Origin: CAVRZY01 sp963725415
GTDB lineage: Bacteria; Acidobacteriota; Terriglobia; Bryobacterales; Bryobacteraceae
Reading direction: 5' to 3'
Length of the DNA: 64,000 nt
Assembly (NCBI GenBank): GCA_963725415.1
Contig: CAVRZY010000227.1
Coordinates: forward strand, 1 to 64,000
Shown: positions 53,824-63,269 of the stretch, piece by piece
Numbering within the stretch: position 1 is the first letter of the stretch
Layout: each line of letters opens with the position of its first letter
Notes under the pieces: generated by a model
Databases searched by the model: none
What the model was told of the DNA's origin: nothing
Seen by the model: only the letters and a program-made list of their open reading frames with translations
Program-made: the position numbers and the translations under genes

Positions 53824-55169
53824 TTCCTTTCCTCCTCGCCCGCTTCCGGCAGGGGCTCGTACTTGACTCCGTCAATGAAGACGTATTTCACCTGTGTTTT
53901 CTCCTGGAACAAATCTCCGCTGGTCACCACCAGGTTGGCGATCTTGCCCTTATCGATGCTGCCTAGCCGGTCGGCCACGCCGTAAATCTCCGCAGCGCTT
54001 AAGGTGAAGGCCCGCACCGCATCGGCCTGAGACAGACCGGCGTCCAGCGCGCGCTTGACGGCCCTCTCAAAGTCCCGCGGCGCGGTGACGCCATCCGAGT
54101 AGAACGCGAACCGGACGCCCGCTTTGGCCAGCACCGCCGGCGTCGAGGGCGCGCGCGCGCGCATCTCCAGGATGCGCAGCGGCTCGATGTCCTCCGGATC
54201 CGCGTCCCGCTCGCGCTCCGGCCATTTCAGACTGACCAGTAAGGGCGTCCCCGACTTCCGCACCAAATCCGCGGCCCGGTATGCTTCATGACCGCCGTAC
54301 AGCACCGTCTTCTGCTTCAGTTCGGCAGCGAAGCGGATCATCCGGTCCAACTCGACGGCCCGCGAGGCCGGCAACAATAGACGTGGCGCCTCCAGGACCC
54401 CTTCCAGCGCTCGGTCGTAGGCCGGCCGCTTGTTCCCCGCCGGATGAGCCGCGTAGGATGCCTTTGCCAGCTTGTAGTTCTCGGCATCCAGAAAGATCTG
54501 CCGGATGTAGGCCAGCACACCCATCAGCGAGCCTGGAAAAGTGCTGAATCCGCCGCTCGACACGGTCAGATACAGGCCCGCCGGCGAGCTGACCACCATC
54601 TGGCCGGCCTTCTCTCCCGCCAGATTGATCACCGCGCCCTGACCCGCGAAAATGCCGCGTGGGGGAAAGGTTACCGCAGTGGTGAAGCCGGCATTTCGAG
54701 CCGTCTCGATGCGGCGGTCCAAGGGGCTGACGAGATCGGCCGCGCGCACCCAACTCGTGTTGGATGGCCGATCCTCGGGACCGCGCGCCGGCGCAGCAGT
54801 CGTTGAGGGAGTGCTCGGTTGTCCCGGAGGACCGGGAGTTTCGGAGGGAGGTGCTGGAGTCCGGCCCGAGACTCGCGTAGTGACCGTGGTCGTGGTGGCC
54901 GCTTCCGCGATACCCAAAGTGCTCAGGGCATCGATCAGGCCCGGGTACACCGTCAGGCCTTTGCCCTCGATGACCCAGGCGTCGGAAGGCACCGCGACGC
55001 TCGGTCCCACCTCTTGGATCAGCCCGTCGCGAATCAGCACGGTGCCGTGCTCCAGCACCGGCCCGGAGACCGTTACGATCCGCGCATCGCGAATCGCCAA
55101 AGCCGAAGGCGCCGCAGCATGGAGCGCGCATGGGGCGGCGCACAGCACGAGAGTGAGTATTCTCCTCAT
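53820..55169 (-). CDS. Secreted amidohydrolase-family protein lacking HxH, with Pro-rich insert
   Basis: A 449-residue protein, first gene of the tandem. ATG at 55169 gives MRRILTLVLCAAPCALHAAA, a good signal peptide; the open frame upstream has no sensible start. The metal motif position reads YPGLIDALSTLGIAEAA, without histidines. A Thr/Pro-rich insert (TPAPPSETPGPPGQPSTPST) follows about residue 100. SIDKGKIANLVVTSGDLFQE is the closing motif, as in the other two. It shares a divergent 28-bp region with purM. Confidence 0.78.
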   Translation of the reverse strand: MRRILTLVLCAAPCALHAAAPSALAIRDARIVTVSGPVLEHGTVLIRDGLIQEVGPSVAVPSDAWVIEGKGLTVYPGLIDALSTLGIAEAATTTTVTTRVSGRTPAPPSETPGPPGQPSTPSTTAAPARGPEDRPSNTSWVRAADLVSPLDRRIETARNAGFTTAVTFPPRGIFAGQGAVINLAGEKAGQMVVSSPAGLYLTVSSGGFSTFPGSLMGVLAYIRQIFLDAENYKLAKASYAAHPAGNKRPAYDRALEGVLEAPRLLLPASRAVELDRMIRFAAELKQKTVLYGGHEAYRAADLVRKSGTPLLVSLKWPERERDADPEDIEPLRILEMRARAPSTPAVLAKAGVRFAFYSDGVTAPRDFERAVKRALDAGLSQADAVRAFTLSAAEIYGVADRLGSIDKGKIANLVVTSGDLFQEKTQVKYVFIDGVKYEPLPEAGEEERK

Positions 55170-55197
55170 AACACCTCGATATACTGTAGAGTCTACG

Positions 55198-56244
55198 ATG
55201 GTAATCCGAAAACCGCTTCGGTACAAGGACGCCGGCGTCGATATCGATGAGGCCGCCCGCGCCGTTGCCCATATCAAGAAGCTGGCCCAAGCCACCTTCA
55301 CCCGCGCCGTGGTGGCCGGCATCGGGGCCTTCGGCGGCGCATACCGGCTTGCCGGCTGGCGCAATCCGGTTCTGGTCAGCTCGGCCGACGGGGTCGGGAC
55401 CAAGCTCAAAGTGGCCTTTCTGACCGGGTGCCACAACACCGTGGGCGAGGATCTGGTCAACCACTGCGTCAACGATATCGCCGTCCTGGGCGCCACGCCG
55501 CTGTTCTTTCTCGATTACTTCGCGACCGGAAAACTGGATGCCGGCACGGCCAGGGAGGTGGTTTCCGGGCTGGCCCGCGGCTGCCGCGCCAACGGCTGCG
55601 TGTTGATCGGTGGTGAGACCGCCGAGATGCCGGGCCTGTATTCCCCAGGCGAGTACGACCTGGCGGGCTTCATCGTGGGGGCCGTCGAGCGCAACCGCAT
55701 GCTCACTGGCGCGCGCATCCGCGCCGGCGATGTGCTGCTCGCGCTGCCTTCCACCGGCCTGCACACCAACGGCTACTCGCTGGCACGCAAGCTGCTGTTC
55801 GAGATGGCGGGCTACGGCGCGAGCACCTTCTTACCGGAGTTGAATTGCACCGTGGGTGAGGAATTGCTCAAGGTGCACCGCAGCTATCTCGGTCCCATCC
55901 GCGCGCTGGCAGTCCAGGGCCTGCTGAAAGGCGCGGCGCACATTACCGGCGGAGGAATCACGGATAACACGCCCCGTGTCCTGCCGCGCGGGCTGGCCGC
56001 GGAGGTGGATACCTCGGCCTGGCCCGTCCCCCCGATTTTCGAACTTCTTCGCCGGCTGGGAAGGATCCCGGCAGACGATTACCGGCGCACCTTCAACCTG
56101 GGAATCGGAATGATCCTGGTCGTCTCCAAGCTCCGGCTTTCGCAGGCTCAGCGCATCTTGGAGCGGCTTGATGAAACGCACTATCTGGTCGGCCGCGTAG
56201 TGGCGGCCCGGCGCGGCACCCGCTCGCGCGTACTTTACGTATGA
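55198..56244 (+). CDS. purM: Phosphoribosylformylglycinamidine cyclo-ligase
   Basis: Makes aminoimidazole ribotide from FGAM and ATP in purine synthesis. LRYKDAGVDIDEAARAVAHIK is the standard start. SSADGVGTKLKVAF, DLVNHCVNDIAVLGATPLFF and IGGETAEMPGLYSPGEYDLAG are the substrate and ATP site motifs, with ITGGGITDNTPRVLP late. The 348-residue frame is intact. purN starts inside its stop codon (ATGA). Confidence 0.96.
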   Translation: MVIRKPLRYKDAGVDIDEAARAVAHIKKLAQATFTRAVVAGIGAFGGAYRLAGWRNPVLVSSADGVGTKLKVAFLTGCHNTVGEDLVNHCVNDIAVLGATPLFFLDYFATGKLDAGTAREVVSGLARGCRANGCVLIGGETAEMPGLYSPGEYDLAGFIVGAVERNRMLTGARIRAGDVLLALPSTGLHTNGYSLARKLLFEMAGYGASTFLPELNCTVGEELLKVHRSYLGPIRALAVQGLLKGAAHITGGGITDNTPRVLPRGLAAEVDTSAWPVPPIFELLRRLGRIPADDYRRTFNLGIGMILVVSKLRLSQAQRILERLDETHYLVGRVVAARRGTRSRVLYV

Positions 56245-56843
56245 AACGTCTAGGTATCCTGCTCTCCGGACGCGGCTCGAATTTCGAAGCCATCGCCGAC
56301 AACGTGGCCGCCGGCCGCATCGACGCCGAAATTGCTGTGGTGATCTCCAACCGGCCTGAAGCGCGGGGCCTCCAGCTCGCAGGCCAGCGAGGCTTGAAGG
56401 CCCTCTCGATCCCCTCGAAGGGGCTGGACCGCGAAGTCTACGACCGTATGGTGGTCGCCGAACTCCGTAACCACGCCGTGGACCTGGTCTGCCTGGCGGG
56501 CTTTATGCGCCTGCTGAGCGCCTACTTCGTCCGCGAGTTCCCGCTCGGCATCCTCAACATCCACCCCGGGTTGCTGCCAGCCTTCCCCGGCCTGGACGCG
56601 CAGCACCAGGCCCTCCAGCACGGGGTGAAGGTTTCCGGCTGTACCGTGCACTTCGTGGACGAGTACCTCGACCACGGCCCGATCATCGTCCAAACCGCCG
56701 TGCCGGTGCTCAACGACGATACGGTCGAGTCACTCTCCGCCCGCATCCTCGAGCAGGAGCACCGCCTCTACAGCGAGGCTATCCGGATCGTGCTTTCGGG
56801 GAAGTTTCACATCGAGGGCCGCCGCGTCATTCTGGAGCCTTGA
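56241..56843 (+). CDS. purN: Phosphoribosylglycinamide formyltransferase
   Basis: 10-formyl-THF-dependent formyl transfer to GAR. RLGILLSGRGSNFEAIADNV is the phosphate-binding start, and LNIHPGLLPAFPGLDAQHQA carries the catalytic N-x-H and following G-L-x-P-x-F-x-G. GCTVHFVDEYLDHGPII supplies the folate-site aspartate. It has 200 residues and overlaps purM by 4 bp. Confidence 0.96.
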   Translation: MKRLGILLSGRGSNFEAIADNVAAGRIDAEIAVVISNRPEARGLQLAGQRGLKALSIPSKGLDREVYDRMVVAELRNHAVDLVCLAGFMRLLSAYFVREFPLGILNIHPGLLPAFPGLDAQHQALQHGVKVSGCTVHFVDEYLDHGPIIVQTAVPVLNDDTVESLSARILEQEHRLYSEAIRIVLSGKFHIEGRRVILEP

Positions 56844-56855
56844 ATTCGCCGCCTT

Positions 56856-57881
56856 TCATTCGAAACGGTACATCGACGCGAAACGCTGCATGTCGGAGGC
56901 AGTGACCTTGCCGGCCAGGATTTCCGCCCCGTCTTTGGTCGAGATGCTTACCGCGCCCGACCGCTGCTGTCCCGGGCCGAGAATGACGATGCGGTACTGA
57001 CTCACCGGGGCTTCAGAGTTGGCCACTTCGCCCCAGGCCATACCCCACGTCTGCCCAACGTACTTCATCAACTCTCCAGCCTCCACGGTGGCCGCCCTGC
57101 GTTCCGGCTGAATGCTGCGCTCCAGATCGGCGTCGCTCTTGGCGTTCTTCATCGAGGCGAAGAACTGCTTGGCCGCGCTGTAGACCTTGGCGATGTCCGT
57201 GCGCTCGAAAGCCAGCGTGATCGACACGGTGCCGCCGGCCTGCCCGGAGGCCGGACGAACAATGGCCACTTCGGGAACAGAGCAACTCCAGTTGGAAGGG
57301 AAACTACTCGCCAGGGTCGGCAACCTGCTTTTCAGATTCGCAACCACCGTCCGGTCGGGAACCTTGCCCGGTCTTGCTGCCGAAGCGGGCTTGAGGCTCC
57401 CCAACATGGCGGCGAAATCCTTGACACTCGTCTGCCACTGACCCCGAGGCGCATTGCACTGGACCACAAACGCGGTTCTGCCGGTCACGTAATAGGTGTA
57501 ACTCCTCCGCAAAGCGACGCCCTCGTCAGTCAAGTCGTACGCCTGATTTACCAGCAGCTTGCCCCGCACCGGGAAAGCCGGGGTTCCCGCTGCCTTGGCA
57601 TCCGGGTACTGGTTTCGCACCAGGGTCTCGAACTGGCGTTGGATATCGGAGGTGTCCTCCGGAGCAGCGCCCGCTTCCACCGGCATCTGCTCGTAATGCA
57701 AGAACAGTATCAGCTTCTCCCCGCTCGGCAAGACCTTCTGGAAACCGCGATCGAAACCAGGCGGCAGCGGGCTGGTGGCGGCCCATCCGGCGGCCAAGGT
57801 CATTTCGAAGGAACTCTCCTTGACAACCGTCTGGGCGCACAGAATTCCCAGCGCCAGCACTGCCAAACAAGACTTTCTCAT
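56856..57881 (-). CDS. Secreted protein of unknown function
   Basis: A 341-residue exported protein; the signal peptide MRKSCLAVLALGILCAQ has the AQ end common in this genome. Two similar-looking halves may exist (PGFDRGFQKVLPSGEKLILF and a later IVRPASGQAGGTVSITLAF). I recognise no catalytic motif and assign no function. It is convergent with purN. The frame is intact. Confidence 0.65.
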   Translation of the reverse strand: MRKSCLAVLALGILCAQTVVKESSFEMTLAAGWAATSPLPPGFDRGFQKVLPSGEKLILFLHYEQMPVEAGAAPEDTSDIQRQFETLVRNQYPDAKAAGTPAFPVRGKLLVNQAYDLTDEGVALRRSYTYYVTGRTAFVVQCNAPRGQWQTSVKDFAAMLGSLKPASAARPGKVPDRTVVANLKSRLPTLASSFPSNWSCSVPEVAIVRPASGQAGGTVSITLAFERTDIAKVYSAAKQFFASMKNAKSDADLERSIQPERRAATVEAGELMKYVGQTWGMAWGEVANSEAPVSQYRIVILGPGQQRSGAVSISTKDGAEILAGKVTASDMQRFASMYRFE

Positions 57882-57947
57882 CTGAAATCTCCCCTCAGGT
57901 CATCATACATCCGCGCGGCGAGATATACATCCCCCGAGGCTCGCAAG

Positions 57948-58238
57948 CTACACAGCCTCGATTTGAAGGCCTTCGCGCTCAGCCGCCTCCGCCAGCCACC
58001 GATCGAAGCAGACAAACGGGCGCTGCCGGGGGCGTTCCCCGGACCATACCAGGGCGGCAGCCAGTTGCAAGGCATCCGCAGAACGAATCGCATAGCGTTG
58101 GGTCAGCGTTTCAGCCAATTCCCGCACCCGCTCTGTGGGGGCTGCCTCCTCCCATCTTTCCCAAACGTGCTGGCTGTCTGATTCGCGCACAGCGGCGCCA
58201 GAGCGGTGGAATCCCAGAAAGGATCAGTCTTCTTCACG
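57948..58238 (-). pseudogene. VapC-like PIN toxin, internally deleted
   Basis: From a GTG at 58238: KKTDPFWDSTALAPLCANQT has the first PIN aspartate (FWDS). The later part, in another frame, is WERWEEAAPTERVRELAETL, then AIRSADALQLAAALVW and FVCFDRWLAEAAEREGL, with the later acidic residues. About 60 residues between the two parts, including the central catalytic glutamate, are missing. It is therefore a broken toxin. Confidence 0.65.
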
Positions 58239-58320
58239 CTCAGCCTCGATGGCGGCCCGGATCTTCTCCAATTGGAGAACTCTCTCGAAAATGTCTCCAT
58301 TCTCATCTGGGGCAACCCGC
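58225..58320 (-). pseudogene. Antitoxin C-terminal remnant (VapB-like)
   Basis: VAPDENGDIFERVLQLEKIR followed by AAIEAEREED and a TGA at 58225-58227, overlapping the toxin start as in VapBC pairs. The reading frame on its 5' side meets the palindromic element at 58321, so the N-terminal DNA-binding part is gone. Identification rests on position and the charged tail. Confidence 0.45.
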
Positions 58321-58384
58321 GTAATTCGGGGACTGGCGCGAATCTCGCCGCCTTTGCGAGATTCGTGGCCTGTACCCGAATTAC
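58321..58384. repeat. REP/REPIN-like palindromic element, copy 1
   Basis: A 64-bp palindrome. GTAATTCGGG (58321-58330) and CCCGAATTAC (58375-58384) are exact inverted ends, with an inner hairpin CGAATCTCGC / GCGAGATTCG. The first 13 and last 15 bases match the ends of the RAYT element at 28793-29617 with one or two changes, and a second copy lies at 61605. Homology to that copy continues about 30 bp downstream (TAGCCCGCTCAAC). Confidence 0.85.
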
Positions 58385-58435
58385 TTTCCCCGTATTAGCC
58401 CGCTCAACGAAACTGGGGGAGGCCCACGCTCCACG

Positions 58436-58700
58436 GTAATGCCTCAGTCTCGGGGGCCGTGGGACAAGCTTCAGCTTGTCTCGGGCGGTATTCGAAAGGG
58501 TTCCGGACAGGCTGAAAGTCTATCCCACCCCGCTGGACAGGCTGTTGCCCCCGAGACTGAGAACGTGTGAAAAAATGCCAGGGCAGGTCGGGGACCTGCC
58601 CCACGAGCGCGGCAAGTTGTTGATGTGGCGCAGGCCCCCGGCCTGCGTTGCGGACAGCCGAACTGAAGTGGGCATTTTTTCACACGTTCTGAGGCATTAC
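58436..58700. repeat. Nested palindromic (cloverleaf-like) element
   Basis: Outer ends GTAATGCCTCAG (58436-58447) and CTGAGGCATTAC (58689-58700) are exact inverted repeats. Arm 1 is closed by 15-bp CTCAGTCTCGGGGGC (58443-58457) with 58547-58561; arm 2 by 19-bp 58561-58579 with 58671-58689. Inside them are three tight hairpins: 58463-58480 (8-bp stem), 58581-58601 (9-bp stem) and 58629-58647 (8-bp stem). No gene is visible inside the 265 bp. Confidence 0.85.
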
Positions 58701-58711
58701 GCTCCAAGATC

Positions 58712-58741
58712 TTGCACCCTTGCGGGCCGCTCTCGTATCAT
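58712..58741 (+). promoter_or_regulatory. Candidate promoter of guaB
   Basis: TTGCAC at 58712-58717 and TATCAT at 58736-58741 are separated by 18 bp, a few bases before the guaB ATG at 58747. The very short leader and lack of a clear ribosome-binding site make it uncertain. Confidence 0.35.
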
Positions 58742-58746
58742 TGAAT

Positions 58747-60203
<1,457 letters not shown>

Positions 60204-60211
60204 GACATGCT

Positions 60212-61580
60212 TCAGCTTATCCCCTCCGATGCAGTCACCCGCGCCCGGAGTCGCCCGCCTGCCAGCCGCACACCGATCTCGGAGCCTGGCGGCGCTTGGA
60301 CGGCTCCTTTGACGATACCGCCGGCCTCATCCTGGACGATGGCGTAGCCGCGATCCAGCACCCGTAGCGGGCTCAATTCGGCGAGCTGCGCGATGAGCGG
60401 ATCCAGCCGCCCGCGCGCCCGCGCCAGCCGCATGGTGGTGAGTTGTGCGCTGGCCGCGCAGGCGATCTCCAGCCGTCGCCGCGCGGCCGCGAATCGAAGC
60501 CGCAGATCCAGAGCCTCTGAGTCGCTCGCTCAGGCCACGCAGCCTCCGCTGGCAGCTTTCCACACAGGCACGGGTCCGCTCGCGCAGCCGGTAGTCCAAC
60601 TCATCGACGCGTTGCAGGGAGCGGCCGATGTGCCGGCTCAGCAGAGAAGCGGCGCGATCTACGCCCAGCCGCTGCAGACGCCGTGCGGCATCGGCCAGCC
60701 GGTAGCGCGCTGCCTGCCGGAGCTTGTAAACGGCCGTGGCGATCCCCTCCAGTAACTGCTCGCGCGAGCAGATGACAATCTCCGCCGCCGCCGAGGGCGT
60801 GGGGGCCCGCACATCGGCCACGAAATCCGCAATCGTGAAGTCGGTCTCGTGCCCGATCGCGGAAATCACCGGCACGGCGCAGGCGGCGATGGCGCGCGCC
60901 ACTGCCTCTTCATTGAACGTCCAGAGGTCCTCCAGCGAGCCGCCGCCCCGCGCTACGATCACCACCTCCGCCCAGCCCGACTGGCTGAAGTATTCGATGC
61001 CCTGGCAGACCTCTTCAATCGAGCCCTCGCCTTGTACCAGGGCCGGATACAGCCGGATGTGCAGGCCGGGGAAACGGCGCTCCAGGATTTGCAGCATGTC
61101 GCGAGATCACCGCGCCCGCGCGGCGAGGTCACGATCCCGATGCGCCGGGGAAACCGTGGCAGCGGGCGCTTGCGGGCCTGCTCGAACAGGCCCTTCGGCG
61201 GCCAGCTTCTTCTTCAATTGCTCGAAGGCGAATTGCAGCGCGCCGCGGCCTTGCGGCTCCAGGTACTCCACCAGCAACTGGTATTCCCCGCGAACCTCAT
61301 ACACATCGATGCGCCCGCGCGCCAGCACCGCCACCCCGTCCTGGGGCTTGAACTTCAAGTAGCGCGCCGTCGAGCGGAAACACACGCAACGCAACTGCGC
61401 CTCCGCTTCCTTCAGGGTGAAGTAGTAATGCCCGCTGGCCGCTACGCGGACGCCCGAGATCTCGCCCGCCACCCAAATGTCCTGAAACGCACTCCCCAGC
61501 AACTCGCGGATGGCGGCGTTCAACTCGCTGACGGTGAACACCCGCCGCTCGGACTCCAGCTCGAAAGTGATCTGCTCCAT
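60212..61580 (-). CDS. xseA: Exodeoxyribonuclease VII large subunit, multiply frameshifted
   Basis: Catalytic subunit of ExoVII. The N-terminal OB-fold has FTVSELNAAIRELLGSAFQD, GEISGVRVAASGHYYFTLKE and FRSTARYLKFKPQDG. The catalytic domain has LFEQARKRPLPRFPRRIGIV, ARGGGSLEDLWTFNEEAVAR and ISAIGHETDFTIADFVADVR. The C-terminal coiled coil ends with LRVLDRGYAIVQ. The frame changes near 61186, twice between 61120 and 61100, and near 60515. All parts are collinear, so a full gene of about 456 residues is there once corrected. xseB is not seen next to it. Confidence 0.88.
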
Positions 61581-61604
61581 ACCAGTTTCACAACCGCCAA
61601 CTGC

Positions 61605-61668
61605 GTAATTCGGGGACTGCCGCGAATTTCGCCGCTTTGGCGAAATTCGTGGCCTGTACCCGAATTAC
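61605..61668. repeat. REP/REPIN-like palindromic element, copy 2
   Basis: Same length (64 bp) and structure as the copy at 58321: GTAATTCGGG at 61605-61614, CCCGAATTAC at 61659-61668, inner hairpin CGAATTTCGCC / GGCGAAATTCG with compensating changes in both stem strands relative to copy 1. It lies between the divergent xseA and glnA. Confidence 0.85.
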
Positions 61669-61721
61669 CCTTCCCGCGTTAGCCCGCTCAACCGAACCGC
61701 AGGGCAAGGCACCTGTTCGGG

Positions 61722-61750
61722 TTGACGGGCCTTGCCCCATTCGCTATTCT
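61722..61750 (+). promoter_or_regulatory. Sigma-70-type promoter of glnA
   Basis: TTGACG (61722-61727), 17-bp spacer, TATTCT (61745-61750), about 59 bp before the glnA ATG. It is the best consensus match in the window. No -24/-12 sigma-54 motif was seen. Confidence 0.6.
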
Positions 61751-61753
61751 AGT

Positions 61754-61767
61754 AACAACTCGTTGTT
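61754..61767. promoter_or_regulatory. Palindrome at the likely glnA transcription start
   Basis: AACAAC-TC-GTTGTT is a perfect 6-bp dyad just after the -10 box, where a repressor operator would lie. Its regulator is unknown. Confidence 0.3.
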
Positions 61768-61808
61768 GCGGCATCCCCACCAGCAATTTGCCCACCCAGG
61801 GAGGGTGC

Positions 61809-63218
61809 ATGAGTCCTAAAGAAGCATTAGAGTTTGCTAAGAAAAACGGTGCCAAGCAGATCGATCTGCGCTTCAGCGATATTCCCGGCCTGTGGCATCA
61901 CGTCTCCTACCCCATCAGCCAGTTCACCGAAGAGGCCTTCGAAGAGGGCTACGGGTTTGACGGCTCCAGCATTCGCGCTTGGGCGGCCATCAGCGAGAGC
62001 GACATGCTGCTGCTGCCCGACCCCGCCACTGCCTTCATGGATCCGTTCGGCGAAACGCCGACGCTGGCCATGATCTGCGACATCATCGACCCGATCACCC
62101 GGCAGCATTACGAGCGCGACCCGCGCTGGATCGCCAGGAAGGCCGAGATGTATCTGAAGAATTCCGGCATCGCCGACACGGCCTATTTCGGCGCCGAAGC
62201 CGAGTTCTTCATCTTCGACAATATCCGCTTCGACCAGAACCAGCACTCCGGCTTCTACTTCATCGACGCCGAAGAGGGCCGCTGGAACTCGGGCCGCGAG
62301 CGCGACAATCTGGGCTACCGGCCGCGTTACAAGGAAGGCTATTTCCCTGTCCCCCCGACCGACCATTACCAGGACCTGCGCAGCCAGATGGTCGAGACCA
62401 TGCTGCGCTGCAACCTGGATGTCGAGTGCCACCACCACGAAGTGGCCACCGGCGGTCAGGCCGAAATCGACCTCCGCTACGACGAACTGCTCCGCTCGGC
62501 CGACAACATGATGCTGTACAAGTACATCACCCGCAACGTGGCCAACCAGTACGGCAAGACCGTCACCTTCATGCCCAAGCCCCTGTTTGCTGACAACGGC
62601 AGCGGCATGCACACCCACCAGAGCCTGTGGAAGAACGGCCAGCCGCTGTTTGCCGGCGACTGCTACGCCGGTCTGAGCCAGTGGGCGCTGTGGTACATCG
62701 GCGGCCTGCTGAAGCACGCCCGTTCCCTGTCGGCCATCATTGCGCCCACCACCAACAGCTACAAGCGCCTGGTGCCAGGCTATGAAGCCCCGGTCAACCT
62801 GGCCTACTCGCGCCGCAATCGCTCGGCCGCCGTGCGCATCCCCATGTATTCTGCCAGCCCCAAGGCCAAGCGCGTCGAATTCCGCCCGCCCGATCCCTCC
62901 GCCAATCCGTACCTGGCCTTCGCCGCCATGATGATGGCGGGCCTGGACGGCGTGCTGAACAAAATCGATCCGGGCGAGCCGCTGGATAAGGACATCTACG
63001 ACCTCTCCCCGGAGGAACTCCGCGACGTTCCCTCCATGCCCGCCTCGCTGGAGGAAGCTCTCAACTGCCTCGAGGACAGCCACACCTTTCTGCTGAAAGG
63101 CGACGTCTTCAGCGAAGAGCTACTCGAGGCCTTCATCGACTACAAGCGCAAGAACGAAGCCGACGCCATCCGCCTCCGCCCCCACCCTTACGAGTTCGCG
63201 CTGTATTACGACATCTGA
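61809..63218 (+). CDS. glnA: Glutamine synthetase type I
   Basis: ATP-dependent synthesis of glutamine from glutamate and ammonia; 469 residues, dodecameric GSI type. YGFDGSSIRAW (the D50 latch), FGAEAEFFIFD and HHHEVATGGQAEIDLRYDEL carry metal and glutamate ligands; NGSGMHTHQSLW and RVEFRPPDPSANPYLAFAAM follow. The adenylylation site is complete: KDIYDLSPEE with Tyr397, the E. coli position, so this is a GSI-beta enzyme regulated by GlnE, encoded just downstream. The ATG at 61809 has a GGGAGG site. The frame is intact. Confidence 0.97.
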   Translation: MSPKEALEFAKKNGAKQIDLRFSDIPGLWHHVSYPISQFTEEAFEEGYGFDGSSIRAWAAISESDMLLLPDPATAFMDPFGETPTLAMICDIIDPITRQHYERDPRWIARKAEMYLKNSGIADTAYFGAEAEFFIFDNIRFDQNQHSGFYFIDAEEGRWNSGRERDNLGYRPRYKEGYFPVPPTDHYQDLRSQMVETMLRCNLDVECHHHEVATGGQAEIDLRYDELLRSADNMMLYKYITRNVANQYGKTVTFMPKPLFADNGSGMHTHQSLWKNGQPLFAGDCYAGLSQWALWYIGGLLKHARSLSAIIAPTTNSYKRLVPGYEAPVNLAYSRRNRSAAVRIPMYSASPKAKRVEFRPPDPSANPYLAFAAMMMAGLDGVLNKIDPGEPLDKDIYDLSPEELRDVPSMPASLEEALNCLEDSHTFLLKGDVFSEELLEAFIDYKRKNEADAIRLRPHPYEFALYYDI

Positions 63219-63232
63219 CCGGAGGGCGGGCG

Positions 63233-63238
63233 TATAAT
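63233..63238 (+). promoter_or_regulatory. Possible -10 element before glnE
   Basis: A perfect TATAAT in the 51-bp glnA-glnE gap, 31 bp before the glnE ATG. No good -35 is at 16-18 bp, so glnE may also be read through from glnA. Confidence 0.3.
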
Positions 63239-63269
63239 TTTTGGGGACGGCCCCAGCTCTCCCCACGCT

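Noticed and set aside
61827..63083. 418-codon minus-strand open frame across glnA
   Set aside because: glnA is certain on the plus strand; the antisense translation has no recognisable domain.
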